Source: Arthrobacter sp. M4
GTDB taxonomy: Bacteria; Actinomycetota; Actinomycetes; Actinomycetales; Micrococcaceae
Reading direction: 5' to 3'
DNA: 64,000 nt
Assembly (NCBI RefSeq): GCF_020251205.1
Contig: NZ_JAIWYX010000007.1
Location: forward strand, 62,001 to 126,000
Positions 18,601 to 27,868 of the stretch are shown here, piece after piece; within the stretch, counting starts at the first letter, position 1; the number at the start of each line of letters is the position of its first letter. The notes below the pieces were generated by a model. That model was not told where the DNA came from. It made no database searches and was given only the letters and a program-made list of their open reading frames with translations. A program made the position numbers and the translations under genes.

Positions 18601-19266
18601 ATGGCTTCGGAATTCGCTCGGGCTGACGTGACAGCCGCTGCGCCTGACGGTGCAGCGGCCTCAGTAGATCCTGCCTCGGACCCGTCCGGGAAGCGTCAGC
18701 CTGCCGCGAGGCGCCGGGCGGGCGTTCCGGTCTGGCGTGCTGGAAAGCCCGACGCCGTCCTGGCCGCTGCCATCGATGTCGCCCGGGAAGCGATCACCAC
18801 GATTGCCCGCCCGGATGAAATTGGTGCCCACGTAGCTGCGCGCACCGAGGGCGACAGGTTGGTAACCCACCTGTTCGAATCCCGGCTGCCTGGTTACGTT
18901 GGCTGGCACTGGTTCGCCGTGGTGACCCGGAACTCCCGTTCCAAGGTGGTCACGGTCAGCGAACTCGGCCTTCTCCCGTCGGAGGACTCGGTCCTGGCTC
19001 CCGAATGGGTGCCTTGGGCTGAGCGGGTGCGCCCTGAGGACACCGTGCATGAGGACTCAGCGGATGAGGACTCACCGGATGAAGACCCAGCGGATGAAGA
19101 TCCAGCGGATGAAGAAGAAGCCGGCGAGGGGGATTCAGATAGCGACGCCGGGGCCCGCGACGACCACGAGGCAGAAGGTCTTGAGGCGGCGGACACCGCC
19201 GCTGACGGCGATGTAGAGCCCGACGACGAAATTGACGGTGCTTCTGAGGCGGTGGAAGGGCACTAG
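18601..19266 (+). CDS. DUF3027 family protein with acidic repeat tail
   Basis: The protein has 221 residues. The conserved DUF3027 core (~45-145) shows VLAAAIDVAREAITTIARP, EIGAHVAARTEGDRLVTHLF, LPGYVGWHWFAVVTRNSRSK and LAPEWVPWAERVRPED. The N-terminal ~40 residues are disordered and basic. The C-terminal ~75 residues are almost purely acidic, built from a 5-residue repeat [D/H]ED[S/P][A/P] (DNA 19048-19122). The function is unknown; the co-location with a cold-shock protein is, as far as I recall, frequent in actinobacteria. The acidic tail could mimic nucleic acid or bind cations. Confidence 0.88.
   Translation: MASEFARADVTAAAPDGAAASVDPASDPSGKRQPAARRRAGVPVWRAGKPDAVLAAAIDVAREAITTIARPDEIGAHVAARTEGDRLVTHLFESRLPGYVGWHWFAVVTRNSRSKVVTVSELGLLPSEDSVLAPEWVPWAERVRPEDTVHEDSADEDSPDEDPADEDPADEEEAGEGDSDSDAGARDDHEAEGLEAADTAADGDVEPDDEIDGASEAVEGH
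19048..19122 (+). repeat. In-frame 15-bp repeat array in the DUF3027 gene
   Basis: Five consecutive 15-bp units of the form GATGAnGAnnCAnCG encode the acidic pentapeptide repeat. The unit length is a multiple of three, so copy changes would preserve the frame. Confidence 0.8.
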
Positions 19267-19294
19267 GCCAGCCTTAAGGCCTCCAACGTGACGG

Positions 19295-19336
19295 GCCGAC
19301 CGGACATCATCGTGATGAGCCGACCGGACATCATCG
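19295..19336. repeat. 24-bp tandem repeat, 1.75 copies
   Basis: GCCGACCGGACATCATCG occurs at 19295-19312 and again at 19319-19336 (period 24), between the DUF3027 stop and the terminator. No function is evident. Confidence 0.75.
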
Positions 19337-19341
19337 AAGAC

Positions 19342-19386
19342 AAAAAAGGCGGCACCACCCCGGATTCCCTCCAGGATGGTGCCGCC
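19342..19386 (-). terminator. Rho-independent terminator of serC
   Basis: On the minus strand GGCGGCACCA pairs with TGGTGCCGCC, followed by TTTTTT. The stem is perfect over 10 bp. It lies 22 bp past the serC stop and faces the DUF3027 gene, for which it may also act. Confidence 0.88.
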
Positions 19387-19407
19387 TAGCTGTCTTGGCC
19401 GGGCGCC

Positions 19408-21463
<2,056 letters not shown>

Positions 21464-21511
21464 CCGCGCTTCCGGTCACATCTGGAGACTGGCGTGGCGC
21501 AGATAACGGAA

Positions 21512-21542
21512 TTGTTACTGCAGGGCTTTAATCGCCTATAGT
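21512..21542 (+). promoter_or_regulatory. Predicted promoter of the first riboswitch-controlled hydrolase
   Basis: -35 TTGTTA (21512-21517) and -10 TATAGT (21537-21542) are separated by 19 bp. Initiation would fall ~40 nt before the riboswitch aptamer. Confidence 0.5.
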
Positions 21543-21588
21543 TGGCTACTAGCGCCGATACCAAAGCGTTACCTGAACCGGAGCCGAG

Positions 21589-21807
21589 CTCTGCCAACGG
21601 TCCAGGTGTTCTACACATTTATTGGCAGAGGCGGGGGAACCACAAGCGGCCGTTTCGGACGGCCTTGGGGTGAAGCCCGCTGCGGATGCGTGAAACCGAC
21701 GGAGGTCCTCTAGGGGATACCTCTGTGCCTTGAGCGTGTCTGCTGTGGGCCGGGTCTTGGAACTCTCTGACCCGAATCCGACAGCTAACTTCGTAGGCTT
21801 CAGAGAG
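21589..21807 (+). ncRNA. Cyclic di-AMP riboswitch (ydaO/yuaA class), copy 1
   Basis: Conserved blocks appear in order: CTCTGCCA pairing with TGGCAGAG, then GCGGGGGAACC, a hairpin AGCGGCCGTTTCGGACGGCC, TTGGGGTGAA, and the 3' signature CCCGAATCCGACAGCTAA followed by CTTCGTAGGC. These are the hallmark segments of ydaO riboswitches, which bind c-di-AMP. The final GAGAGG also serves as the Shine-Dalgarno region of the M23 gene, so ligand-dependent folding could control translation as well as transcription. Confidence 0.9.
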
Positions 21808-21816
21808 GAAACATAG

Positions 21817-22644
21817 TTGACCACGCAGAACGTCAGGGGTAGACGCCGGGCGGCGGCCCCCGCTGAGGTGCAACGCTCTGCCGGCGTCACCTCCGTGCAG
21901 GAACCGGCGCAGGACCGGCCCAGGTCCTACCGACGCCGTCGCGGTCCGCTCGGCCAGGTAGCCGACTTCGCTGCCGCCAGCGGCGTGGGACAAAAGGCCG
22001 GTATTGCCCTCGCGGCCACCGGCCTGGCCCTCACCGTTACTTTCCCTGGCACGAGTGCCGTAGTGGCAACGTCCGAACCCGGAAAAGCCCCTTCAGCATT
22101 GGCGCAGGGTGCCCAGCCCGAGGTTTCGGCCGCATCGTCGGCAAAGATCGACTTCAGCCGGGCCGCGGTGGCGACCAAGGCTGATCCGGACGGCCGACTT
22201 AAGTCGTTACTCAGCGCACAGTCTGTGGGTTCGATCACCAGGGCAGCCTCCACAGGTACCCTTGGGGCTCCGCTGGACCAGCTGATCCCGTCGTCGCCCT
22301 TTGGCTACCGCGTGAGCCCCATCACAGGTGGCTTCGGCGAGTTCCACCGTGGCCAGGATTACGTGGCGCAATGCGGAACTCCGGTCTATGCCGCTGCAAG
22401 CGGCAAGGTAACGTTTGCGTCCTGGCATCCTTTTGGTGGTGGCAATCGCGTAGTGATCGACCATGGCAATGGCCTTGAGACCACTTACAACCATCTATCC
22501 TCCTTCAACGTCCAGGTGGGTCAGGTTGTCAGCCGCGGCCAGACTGTTGCCATGAGTGGCACAACGGGTGCTTCCACCGGCTGCCACCTGCACTTCGAAG
22601 TGATGGTCAACGGCGAAGTCGTTGACCCCCTCGGCTGGCTATAA
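21817..22644 (+). CDS. Secreted M23-family metallopeptidase (peptidoglycan endopeptidase)
   Basis: The protein has 275 residues: a disordered basic N-terminus, a hydrophobic export segment (~57-80, KAGIALAATGLALTVTFPG), a linker (~85-150) and a C-terminal M23 domain (~160-275). Zinc-site motifs are H-x-x-x-D in FHRGQDYVAQCG and HLHFEV near the end, with YNHLSS between. M23 enzymes cut peptide cross-links in the wall. The TTG start (21817) follows GAGAGGAAA. Two cysteines in the domain could form a disulfide outside the cell. The c-di-AMP riboswitch immediately upstream ties expression to wall/osmotic signalling. Confidence 0.92.
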   Translation: MTTQNVRGRRRAAAPAEVQRSAGVTSVQEPAQDRPRSYRRRRGPLGQVADFAAASGVGQKAGIALAATGLALTVTFPGTSAVVATSEPGKAPSALAQGAQPEVSAASSAKIDFSRAAVATKADPDGRLKSLLSAQSVGSITRAASTGTLGAPLDQLIPSSPFGYRVSPITGGFGEFHRGQDYVAQCGTPVYAAASGKVTFASWHPFGGGNRVVIDHGNGLETTYNHLSSFNVQVGQVVSRGQTVAMSGTTGASTGCHLHFEVMVNGEVVDPLGWL

Positions 22645-22776
22645 CCCTTCTTGATTGTCGTCTATCGCATACGAGTTATCGTTCGTGACCTGAATGTGAC
22701 ATTCGAACCAAACTCCTGTACCGTCGTATTCGCACCGGCTTTTTAGGGAGCTGGTGTTTCCGGATGGATTGCCTAG

Positions 22777-22950
22777 CTCTGCCACCATCTGGAACTCCGT
22801 TCGCAAAACATCGTCTGGCAGAGGCGGGGGAACCAATTTTGGCCTTCTTGGAAGGCCTTGGGGTTAAGTCGCGGAAGCTTCTTCGGAAGCCAAGCGGCCG
22901 GGTGCCTCCCACCCGAATCCGACAGCTCACCTCGTAGGCATTGGGAGAGG
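22777..22950 (+). ncRNA. Cyclic di-AMP riboswitch (ydaO/yuaA class), copy 2
   Basis: Same order of blocks as copy 1: CTCTGCCA ... TGGCAGAG, GCGGGGGAACC, hairpin GGCCTTCTTGGAAGGCC, TTGGGGTTAAGTC, a further hairpin GGAAGCTTCTTCGGAAGC, and CACCCGAATCCGACAGCT followed by CACCTCGTAGGC. It ends at the GGGAGAGG Shine-Dalgarno of the NlpC/P60 gene. About 130 bp of promoter region precede it. Confidence 0.9.
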
Positions 22951-22957
22951 CTACCTC

Positions 22958-23653
22958 GTGTCTTCACGCAGCAACCTTGCGCGCCATCGCGCAGACGCGG
23001 TTTCCCTGAATCCGCTTAACACCCTTACCAAGGCTGTTGCCACCAATGCCGGCACCGTAGGTCGCCAGGCCGCCGCTGTAGCGGCCGCATCGGGACTCTT
23101 GTTGACCGCTGGTCTTCCTGCGCACGCAGACTCCAATGTCAACGTCTCCGCTTCGGAATCCGGCTCCACGCAATTGGTTGTGACTGCGGAACCAACGGCC
23201 ACCGTGTCGTTTGAGCGCCCCGCGATCGCCACCAAAGCGGCTCCCAAGATCGAGGCACCCAAGGTAGAGGCCCGCTCCATCACGGCCGCAGCCGACGAAG
23301 CTGCGGACGCAGCGTCTTCCGCTGCCACGGCCGGCCTCGCCGCGATCGCCTACACCGGGATCGGCAGCCCGTACCTCTGGGGTGGCACCACTCCCGCCGG
23401 TTGGGACTGCTCTGGCTTCACTCAGTGGGTTTACGCACAGGCCGGGATCAAGATCCCGCGGACCAACGCGTGGACCATCATGAAGCCCACCTCCACGCCG
23501 GCCCCCGGCGATCTAGTCATGCAAAACGGCGGTGCCCACGTGGGTATCTACGTCGGTAACGGCATGATGATCAGCGCGCTCAACCCCTCGCAGGGCACCA
23601 TCCTGCACGCAGTGTCCGCAACGGGCACGTCCTCGTTCTACACCCTCCGCTAA
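22958..23653 (+). CDS. Secreted NlpC/P60 (C40) peptidoglycan hydrolase
   Basis: The protein has 231 residues: signal region ~20-57 (VGRQAAAVAAASGLLLTAGLP, cleavage near AHA-DS), an Ala/Glu/Pro linker, and a C-terminal NlpC/P60 domain (~122-231). The catalytic Cys lies in AGWDCSGFTQWV and the His in GAHVGIYVG; YLWGGTTP precedes the Cys as in active members. The family cleaves D-Glu-diaminopimelate-type stem-peptide bonds. GTG 22958 sits 7 nt after GGGAGAGG. It has its own c-di-AMP riboswitch. Its N-terminus is homologous to that of the next gene (RHRA ... GRQAA). Confidence 0.93.
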   Translation: MSSRSNLARHRADAVSLNPLNTLTKAVATNAGTVGRQAAAVAAASGLLLTAGLPAHADSNVNVSASESGSTQLVVTAEPTATVSFERPAIATKAAPKIEAPKVEARSITAAADEAADAASSAATAGLAAIAYTGIGSPYLWGGTTPAGWDCSGFTQWVYAQAGIKIPRTNAWTIMKPTSTPAPGDLVMQNGGAHVGIYVGNGMMISALNPSQGTILHAVSATGTSSFYTLR

Positions 23654-23753
23654 AGGAATCCGTTCGGGGCGATCCGGCATGCCCCCAAGATGCCGGCGCG
23701 TCCAAAGACCGCAAGCTGCCACCCCGGCTTGAGGAATACGAAAGAGAGAAATG

Positions 23754-24503
23754 ATGAGTACTCGTGCAAATACCGTTGCACGGCACCGCGCCGAGGTGAC
23801 CAAGACCAACTCGATCGCCGTCATTGCCAAGGCTGTGGGCGACAACGCTGGCGGCATGGGCCGCCAGGCTGCCGTTATTGCTGCCGCCTCCGGCCTGGTG
23901 TTGACCAGCGGTGTCGCAGCCAACGCTGCGGAAACCAACGTTCAGCGCGAGTCCACGGTGACCTCCAGCCTGGACGTCCAGGCTGTCACGCAGGCCAGCA
24001 TCTCTGCTGAGTCCAGCGTGTCCATCTCCTACGAGAAGCCGGCCGTCAGCACCGTGGCCGCTCCCGTCGTCGAGGCTCCCAAGCCTGTTGAGGTTCAGGA
24101 AGCAGCCCCGGCCCCTACGCTGAAGGTCAGCTCCACCGTTCAGGCGTCCGCGCCCACCAAGACCCCGGCTAGCGGTCTGGGGGCCTCCATTGCCGCCGCT
24201 GCCTACGCCCAGCTTGGCGTGGCCCAGGACTGCACCATGCTGGTGACTAACTCCCTGGCGGCCGTCGGCATCAACTACCACGGTTGGCCGGCCGGCTACC
24301 TCTCCCTCGGCCGCACAGTGAGCGCCGCTGAGGCACAGCCAGGCGACTTGGCCTACTACCAGAACGGCGGCATGGGCATGGCGCACATCGCTGTCTACGT
24401 TGGTAACGGTATGGCCGTCCACGGCGGCTGGAATGGCGGCACCACCGCCCTCTACAGCGTCAACGTGGGCTCCGGTCCCGTTTTCATCCGCGTCGGCGGC
24501 TAA
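23754..24503 (+). CDS. Secreted NlpC/P60-like (CHAP-like) hydrolase, paralogue of the preceding gene
   Basis: The protein has 249 residues. The export region (~30-58, GRQAAVIAAASGLVLTSGVAANA) is nearly the same as in the preceding protein, followed by a Val/Glu/Pro/Ala linker and a C-terminal papain-like domain (~150-249). The likely nucleophile is in AQDCTMLVTNSLA (Cys-Thr instead of the usual Cys-Ser-Gly), the His in GMAHIAVYVGNG, and a further VHGGWNGG. It is divergent but has Cys and His in order, so activity is plausible. The 100-bp gap upstream holds no third riboswitch, so it probably depends on read-through from the second; a strong terminator follows. Confidence 0.85.
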   Translation: MSTRANTVARHRAEVTKTNSIAVIAKAVGDNAGGMGRQAAVIAAASGLVLTSGVAANAAETNVQRESTVTSSLDVQAVTQASISAESSVSISYEKPAVSTVAAPVVEAPKPVEVQEAAPAPTLKVSSTVQASAPTKTPASGLGASIAAAAYAQLGVAQDCTMLVTNSLAAVGINYHGWPAGYLSLGRTVSAAEAQPGDLAYYQNGGMGMAHIAVYVGNGMAVHGGWNGGTTALYSVNVGSGPVFIRVGG

Positions 24504-24517
24504 CGCATAGAGCACAG

Positions 24518-24558
24518 AAACACCCCCGCTTGCCTTGGGGCAGGCGGGGGTGTTTTTT
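24518..24558 (+). terminator. Rho-independent terminator of the cell-wall hydrolase cluster
   Basis: AAACACCCCCGC pairs with GCGGGGGTGTTT around a TTGCC/GGCA inner stem, followed by TTTTTT. It lies 14 bp after the last hydrolase stop. Confidence 0.95.
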
Positions 24559-24781
24559 GCTTCCGTGGACGCATTCCCGGCCCTTTTCGGTATCTGACTT
24601 TTGATGTTCCGCGAGGTGGCCTGCACATGAACTCTCATCGACACTGAGCCGATTTGCCGCGCGCGATTCGTTGAACCGGGCCTGCACTGTTTACTCTTGT
24701 CTTGTCGATCCATAGCCCGCACATGCAGAGGGCAGCCGGCCCTCGTGCCCCTGGCGGGTGCGGCCGTGAAGAGGTATGTGC

Positions 24782-25282
24782 ATGCGCACACTCGTTCTGA
24801 ATGCTGGATATGAACCGCTGGCGGTAGTTTCCTTCCGCCGGGCGTTGGTTCTTGTGCTGACTGGAAAAGCTAGCGTGGTGGCCGAAGGCGACGAGCCTGT
24901 CGTTGGGCCGCAGGAGATTTTCGGACGCCCTTCCGTAATTCTTCTCAACCGCTACATCCGGCCACGGTACAACAGAATCACAGCCGTTAGCCGTCGGGGC
25001 GTACTGCGCCGTGACGGACACCGCTGCGCCTATTGCGGTAAAGCTGCACACACCATTGACCACGTCCACCCAAAATCCCGCGGCGGCGCCGATACCTGGG
25101 AGAACCTGGTGGCGGCGTGCCTTCGGTGCAATAACGCCAAGAGCGACCACACGCTCGCGGAGATGGGCTGGAAGCTGAAATTCACTCCAGCGGCTCCAAC
25201 GGGCACAATGTGGCAAATCAAGGAACTAGAGAAGCCGGCACCGGACTGGGACCCTTTCCTGTTGCCGGAATCGGCTGCCTGA
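24782..25282 (+). CDS. HNH endonuclease-family protein
   Basis: The protein has 166 residues. The N-terminal part (MRTLVLNAGYEPLAVVSFRR) is the widespread actinobacterial/cyanobacterial HNH subfamily start. The zinc-supported HNH core (~80-130) shows CAYCGK, the catalytic HTIDHVHPKSRGG, ENLVAACLRCNNAK and a final H. These proteins are predicted metal-dependent nucleases with unknown physiological substrate. ATG 24782 is preferred to the ATG at 24776 because it fits the conserved MRTLVLNA start; AAGAGG lies upstream at 24768-24773. It stands alone between a terminator and the MobA-like gene. The 220 bp upstream show no other feature. Confidence 0.9.
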   Translation: MRTLVLNAGYEPLAVVSFRRALVLVLTGKASVVAEGDEPVVGPQEIFGRPSVILLNRYIRPRYNRITAVSRRGVLRRDGHRCAYCGKAAHTIDHVHPKSRGGADTWENLVAACLRCNNAKSDHTLAEMGWKLKFTPAAPTGTMWQIKELEKPAPDWDPFLLPESAA

Positions 25283-25333
25283 GTTCCTAGGAGGAATAGC
25301 GCGTCCGGCCTTCAACACAGCTAGGCTGGACGC

Positions 25334-26257
25334 GTGTTTTTCGATGCCGTGATTCTTGCTGGGGGCAGGTCCGCCCGGCTTGGAGGCGTGCCCAAGTCCA
25401 GCTTGGTGGTTGAGGGCGAATCGCTGCTGGACCGTGCCCTTAGAGCCGCCTCCAAGGCACAACATACGGTGGTCGTTGGGCCTGATCCCGGACGTCCGTT
25501 GCCTTGGGGAACGCTTCTCACGCGGGAAGACCCACCCTTCACAGGGCCCGCGTCCGGCATAGCCGCCGGCCTCGCTGCGCTGGCTTCGGCGACGGGGAAA
25601 CCGTCCCCGTGGACATTGGTCCTGGCCTGCGACATGCCCAACGTACGGAATGCCGTTGGAGCCCTCCTCGATGCCCTCACGTCCGGCACGGACCGAGATG
25701 GCGTAATGGCTGTTTCGCCCTCCGGAAGGAAACAGCCCTTGGCGGGAATCTACCGCAGTGAGGCGCTCAGGCAGGAAGCGGCGTCGGCTGCTCAATCGGG
25801 AACCCTAACCGACGGTTCTGTGTTCGCTCTCCTTGCTAGGCTGGACCTGCTGCCGGTGACCGTCCCCGAGCACTCCACCGCTGATGTGGACACTTGGGAC
25901 GACGCCGCGGCACTGGGGGTGGCGCAGCCATCTCCCGCAATCCAGGACAGCGGCACAGGGAGGCAAATCGTGAAGAGCCAGGAAGAAACGCTCGAGGAAT
26001 GGTGCCGGACCCTGCTGCGGGCTTTTGAGTTGGAAGACGTCGACGTTGATGTCAATCGCGTACTCTCACTCGCTGGCGTCGCCGCCCACTCGGTTGTCCG
26101 GCCAGCCGCACCCCTGACCACCTTCATTGCGGGCTTTGCCGCCGGCATGGCCACGGGCTCGGGACAGGCTCCGGACACAGCGTCTATGGATGCTGCCCTG
26201 GCACTGGCCCGCAAACTTTCCGAGGAGTACTCCGCGCCGGAGACCGTCCAGGAATGA
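25334..26257 (+). CDS. MobA-like nucleotidyltransferase fused to a DUF6457 domain
   Basis: The protein has 307 residues. Residues 1-~205 form an NTP-transferase fold: LAGGRSARLGGVPKSSLVV (nucleotide loop), DPPFTGPASGIAAGL and LACDMPNV. In MobA this domain attaches GMP (or CMP) to molybdopterin. Residues ~215-307 (EETLEEWCRTLLRAFELED, LSLAGVAAHSVVRPAAPLTT, FIAGFAAG) are a DUF6457-type helical domain. GTG 25334 is the start. The 3' end overlaps the moeA start by 4 bp (ATGA), tying it to molybdenum-cofactor synthesis. The exact nucleotide is not determined from sequence. Confidence 0.85.
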   Translation: MFFDAVILAGGRSARLGGVPKSSLVVEGESLLDRALRAASKAQHTVVVGPDPGRPLPWGTLLTREDPPFTGPASGIAAGLAALASATGKPSPWTLVLACDMPNVRNAVGALLDALTSGTDRDGVMAVSPSGRKQPLAGIYRSEALRQEAASAAQSGTLTDGSVFALLARLDLLPVTVPEHSTADVDTWDDAAALGVAQPSPAIQDSGTGRQIVKSQEETLEEWCRTLLRAFELEDVDVDVNRVLSLAGVAAHSVVRPAAPLTTFIAGFAAGMATGSGQAPDTASMDAALALARKLSEEYSAPETVQE

Positions 26258-27756
26258 CCGACGCCGCTGAACCGCGCGCCGTCGAGACCGAAACGGTACA
26301 AGACACTTACACCGCAGAGTCTGACACCGCTGAACCCGGACCGGACTCCGCACAGCCTCGAAATCTAGCGCACACATGGGTTGAGGCGCGTGAGTTGGCT
26401 TTTGGCTGCGCGTCGCCGATTCCTGCGGGGCCTGTTGCGTTGTCCGCGGCCATTGGCCGGGTTCTGGCGGCTGACGTGGTGGCTGTGCGTGATGTGCCGC
26501 ATTATGCGTCGTCCGCGATGGATGGTTGGGCGGTGAATGGTTCCGGGCCGTGGGTTGTGGTGGAGCCTGGGGTTTTGGCGGGGCAGGGCGGTGTTTTGGC
26601 GCCGCATCAGGCTTCTGTGATTGTGACCGGTGGGTTGGTTCCCGCGGGGGCGAAGGCTGTGCTGCGTGCTGAGAGCGGGCGGATGGATGTTGACGGCGAG
26701 GGTCTTCCGGTGTTGGTGCTTGGTGAGGGCGCCAGGCCGGGTGAGCCGGGCAACGGTCAGCACATTCGTCCGGCTGGTGAGGAGGCGTCTGCCGGTGAGG
26801 TGTTGATCAGGGCGGGAACGGTGCTGAATCCTGCGCATGTTGCCATAGCTGCTGTGGCTGGGCTGGATGAACTGCTGGTGTTGGGGAAACCGGTGGTGAG
26901 GCTTGTGCTGACGGGTTCGGAGGTGGTGACTTCCGGGGTTCCGGAGCCGGGTCGCGTGCGGGATACGTTTGGGCCGCAGCTTGGAGCGGTGGTTGGGATG
27001 CTGGGCGGGATTCCGGCCGGGCAGGTCAGGGTGGGTGACTCGTATGACGAGTGGCTGGCCGCATTGCAGGACACCCCGACGCCGGAAGACACTGCGGGGG
27101 AAGGCACCGCGGCGTCCCGGGACGAGGTGTCGGAGGGTGGCCCGGCCTGGCAGGCAGGGCCCGGTGGGCAGCTTGCCGACGTCGTAATCACCACAGGTGG
27201 TACGGGCAGGTCCGGAACGGACCATTTCCGTGCGGCGATCGCTGCGCTGGGCGGGCGGTTGCTGATCGACGGGATCGCGATGCGGCCGGGGCACCCTGCG
27301 GTGCTGGCGGAGCTGCCGGATGGCAGATTTGTGGTGGGGCTGCCGGGGAATCCGTTGGCGGCGATGATGGCATTATTCACTATCGCCGGACCGCTGCTGG
27401 CCGCCCTGGGCCACGGGAACATGCCCGACGTCGGGGAGGTGCCGTGCGGGGTGACGATCGACCCGGACCCGGGACGGACCCGGTTGATGCCATTCCGTCT
27501 GGTGTATGGGCTCGCGTCCCCGGCCCAGCACTCCGCTGCGGGGATGATGCGCGGTCTGGCCTCCGCCGATGGCGTGATGGTGGTCCCACCGCACGGCGTC
27601 CAACTGGGGGAGCCGATAACGGCCTTTCCCCTTCCCTGGGGACCGCCGCTGCCTGAGCCAAAGACGACAGAGAAGCCTCGAAAGCCGCCTACCAAGGCTC
27701 AACGGCGCAAGAGTCCCTCCGAGCCAGTCGACTGGAGCGCCCTTGATGATGAGTGA
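26254..27756 (+). CDS. moeA: Molybdopterin molybdotransferase
   Basis: This 500-residue protein inserts molybdate into adenylylated molybdopterin. MoeA motifs are VRDVPHYASSAMDGWAV, VIVTGGLVPAGAKAVLR, RPAGEEASAGEVLI, VLTGSEVV, VITTGGTGRSGTDHF, MRPGHPAVLAEL and GLPGNPLAA. The N-terminal ~45 residues and a loop at ~275-305 (TPTPEDTAGEGTA) are low-complexity insertions, and the C-terminus has a Lys/Pro-rich extension, making it longer than the ~410-aa norm. Coupled to the MobA-like gene; fdhD follows 112 bp later. From ~26380 the synonymous codon choice differs visibly from neighbouring genes (many GTG, TTG, GGT). Confidence 0.95.
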   Translation: MTDAAEPRAVETETVQDTYTAESDTAEPGPDSAQPRNLAHTWVEARELAFGCASPIPAGPVALSAAIGRVLAADVVAVRDVPHYASSAMDGWAVNGSGPWVVVEPGVLAGQGGVLAPHQASVIVTGGLVPAGAKAVLRAESGRMDVDGEGLPVLVLGEGARPGEPGNGQHIRPAGEEASAGEVLIRAGTVLNPAHVAIAAVAGLDELLVLGKPVVRLVLTGSEVVTSGVPEPGRVRDTFGPQLGAVVGMLGGIPAGQVRVGDSYDEWLAALQDTPTPEDTAGEGTAASRDEVSEGGPAWQAGPGGQLADVVITTGGTGRSGTDHFRAAIAALGGRLLIDGIAMRPGHPAVLAELPDGRFVVGLPGNPLAAMMALFTIAGPLLAALGHGNMPDVGEVPCGVTIDPDPGRTRLMPFRLVYGLASPAQHSAAGMMRGLASADGVMVVPPHGVQLGEPITAFPLPWGPPLPEPKTTEKPRKPPTKAQRRKSPSEPVDWSALDDE

Positions 27757-27868
27757 AATCGCCTTCCGAGTGAACTGCGCCCTGTAGCCCCGCTACTGGC
27801 GCTATCCCTGATGCAGCGCTGCCGCCTGCTTGTTGGCGCCCCTGCGCGGGCACAGTCATGATGGTCTT

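Noticed and set aside
24782..25282. HNH nuclease as part of a homing element or defence system
   Set aside because: It is the widespread housekeeping-type HNH subfamily with the MRTLVLNAGYEPL start, with no inverted repeats, intron features or defence genes around it.
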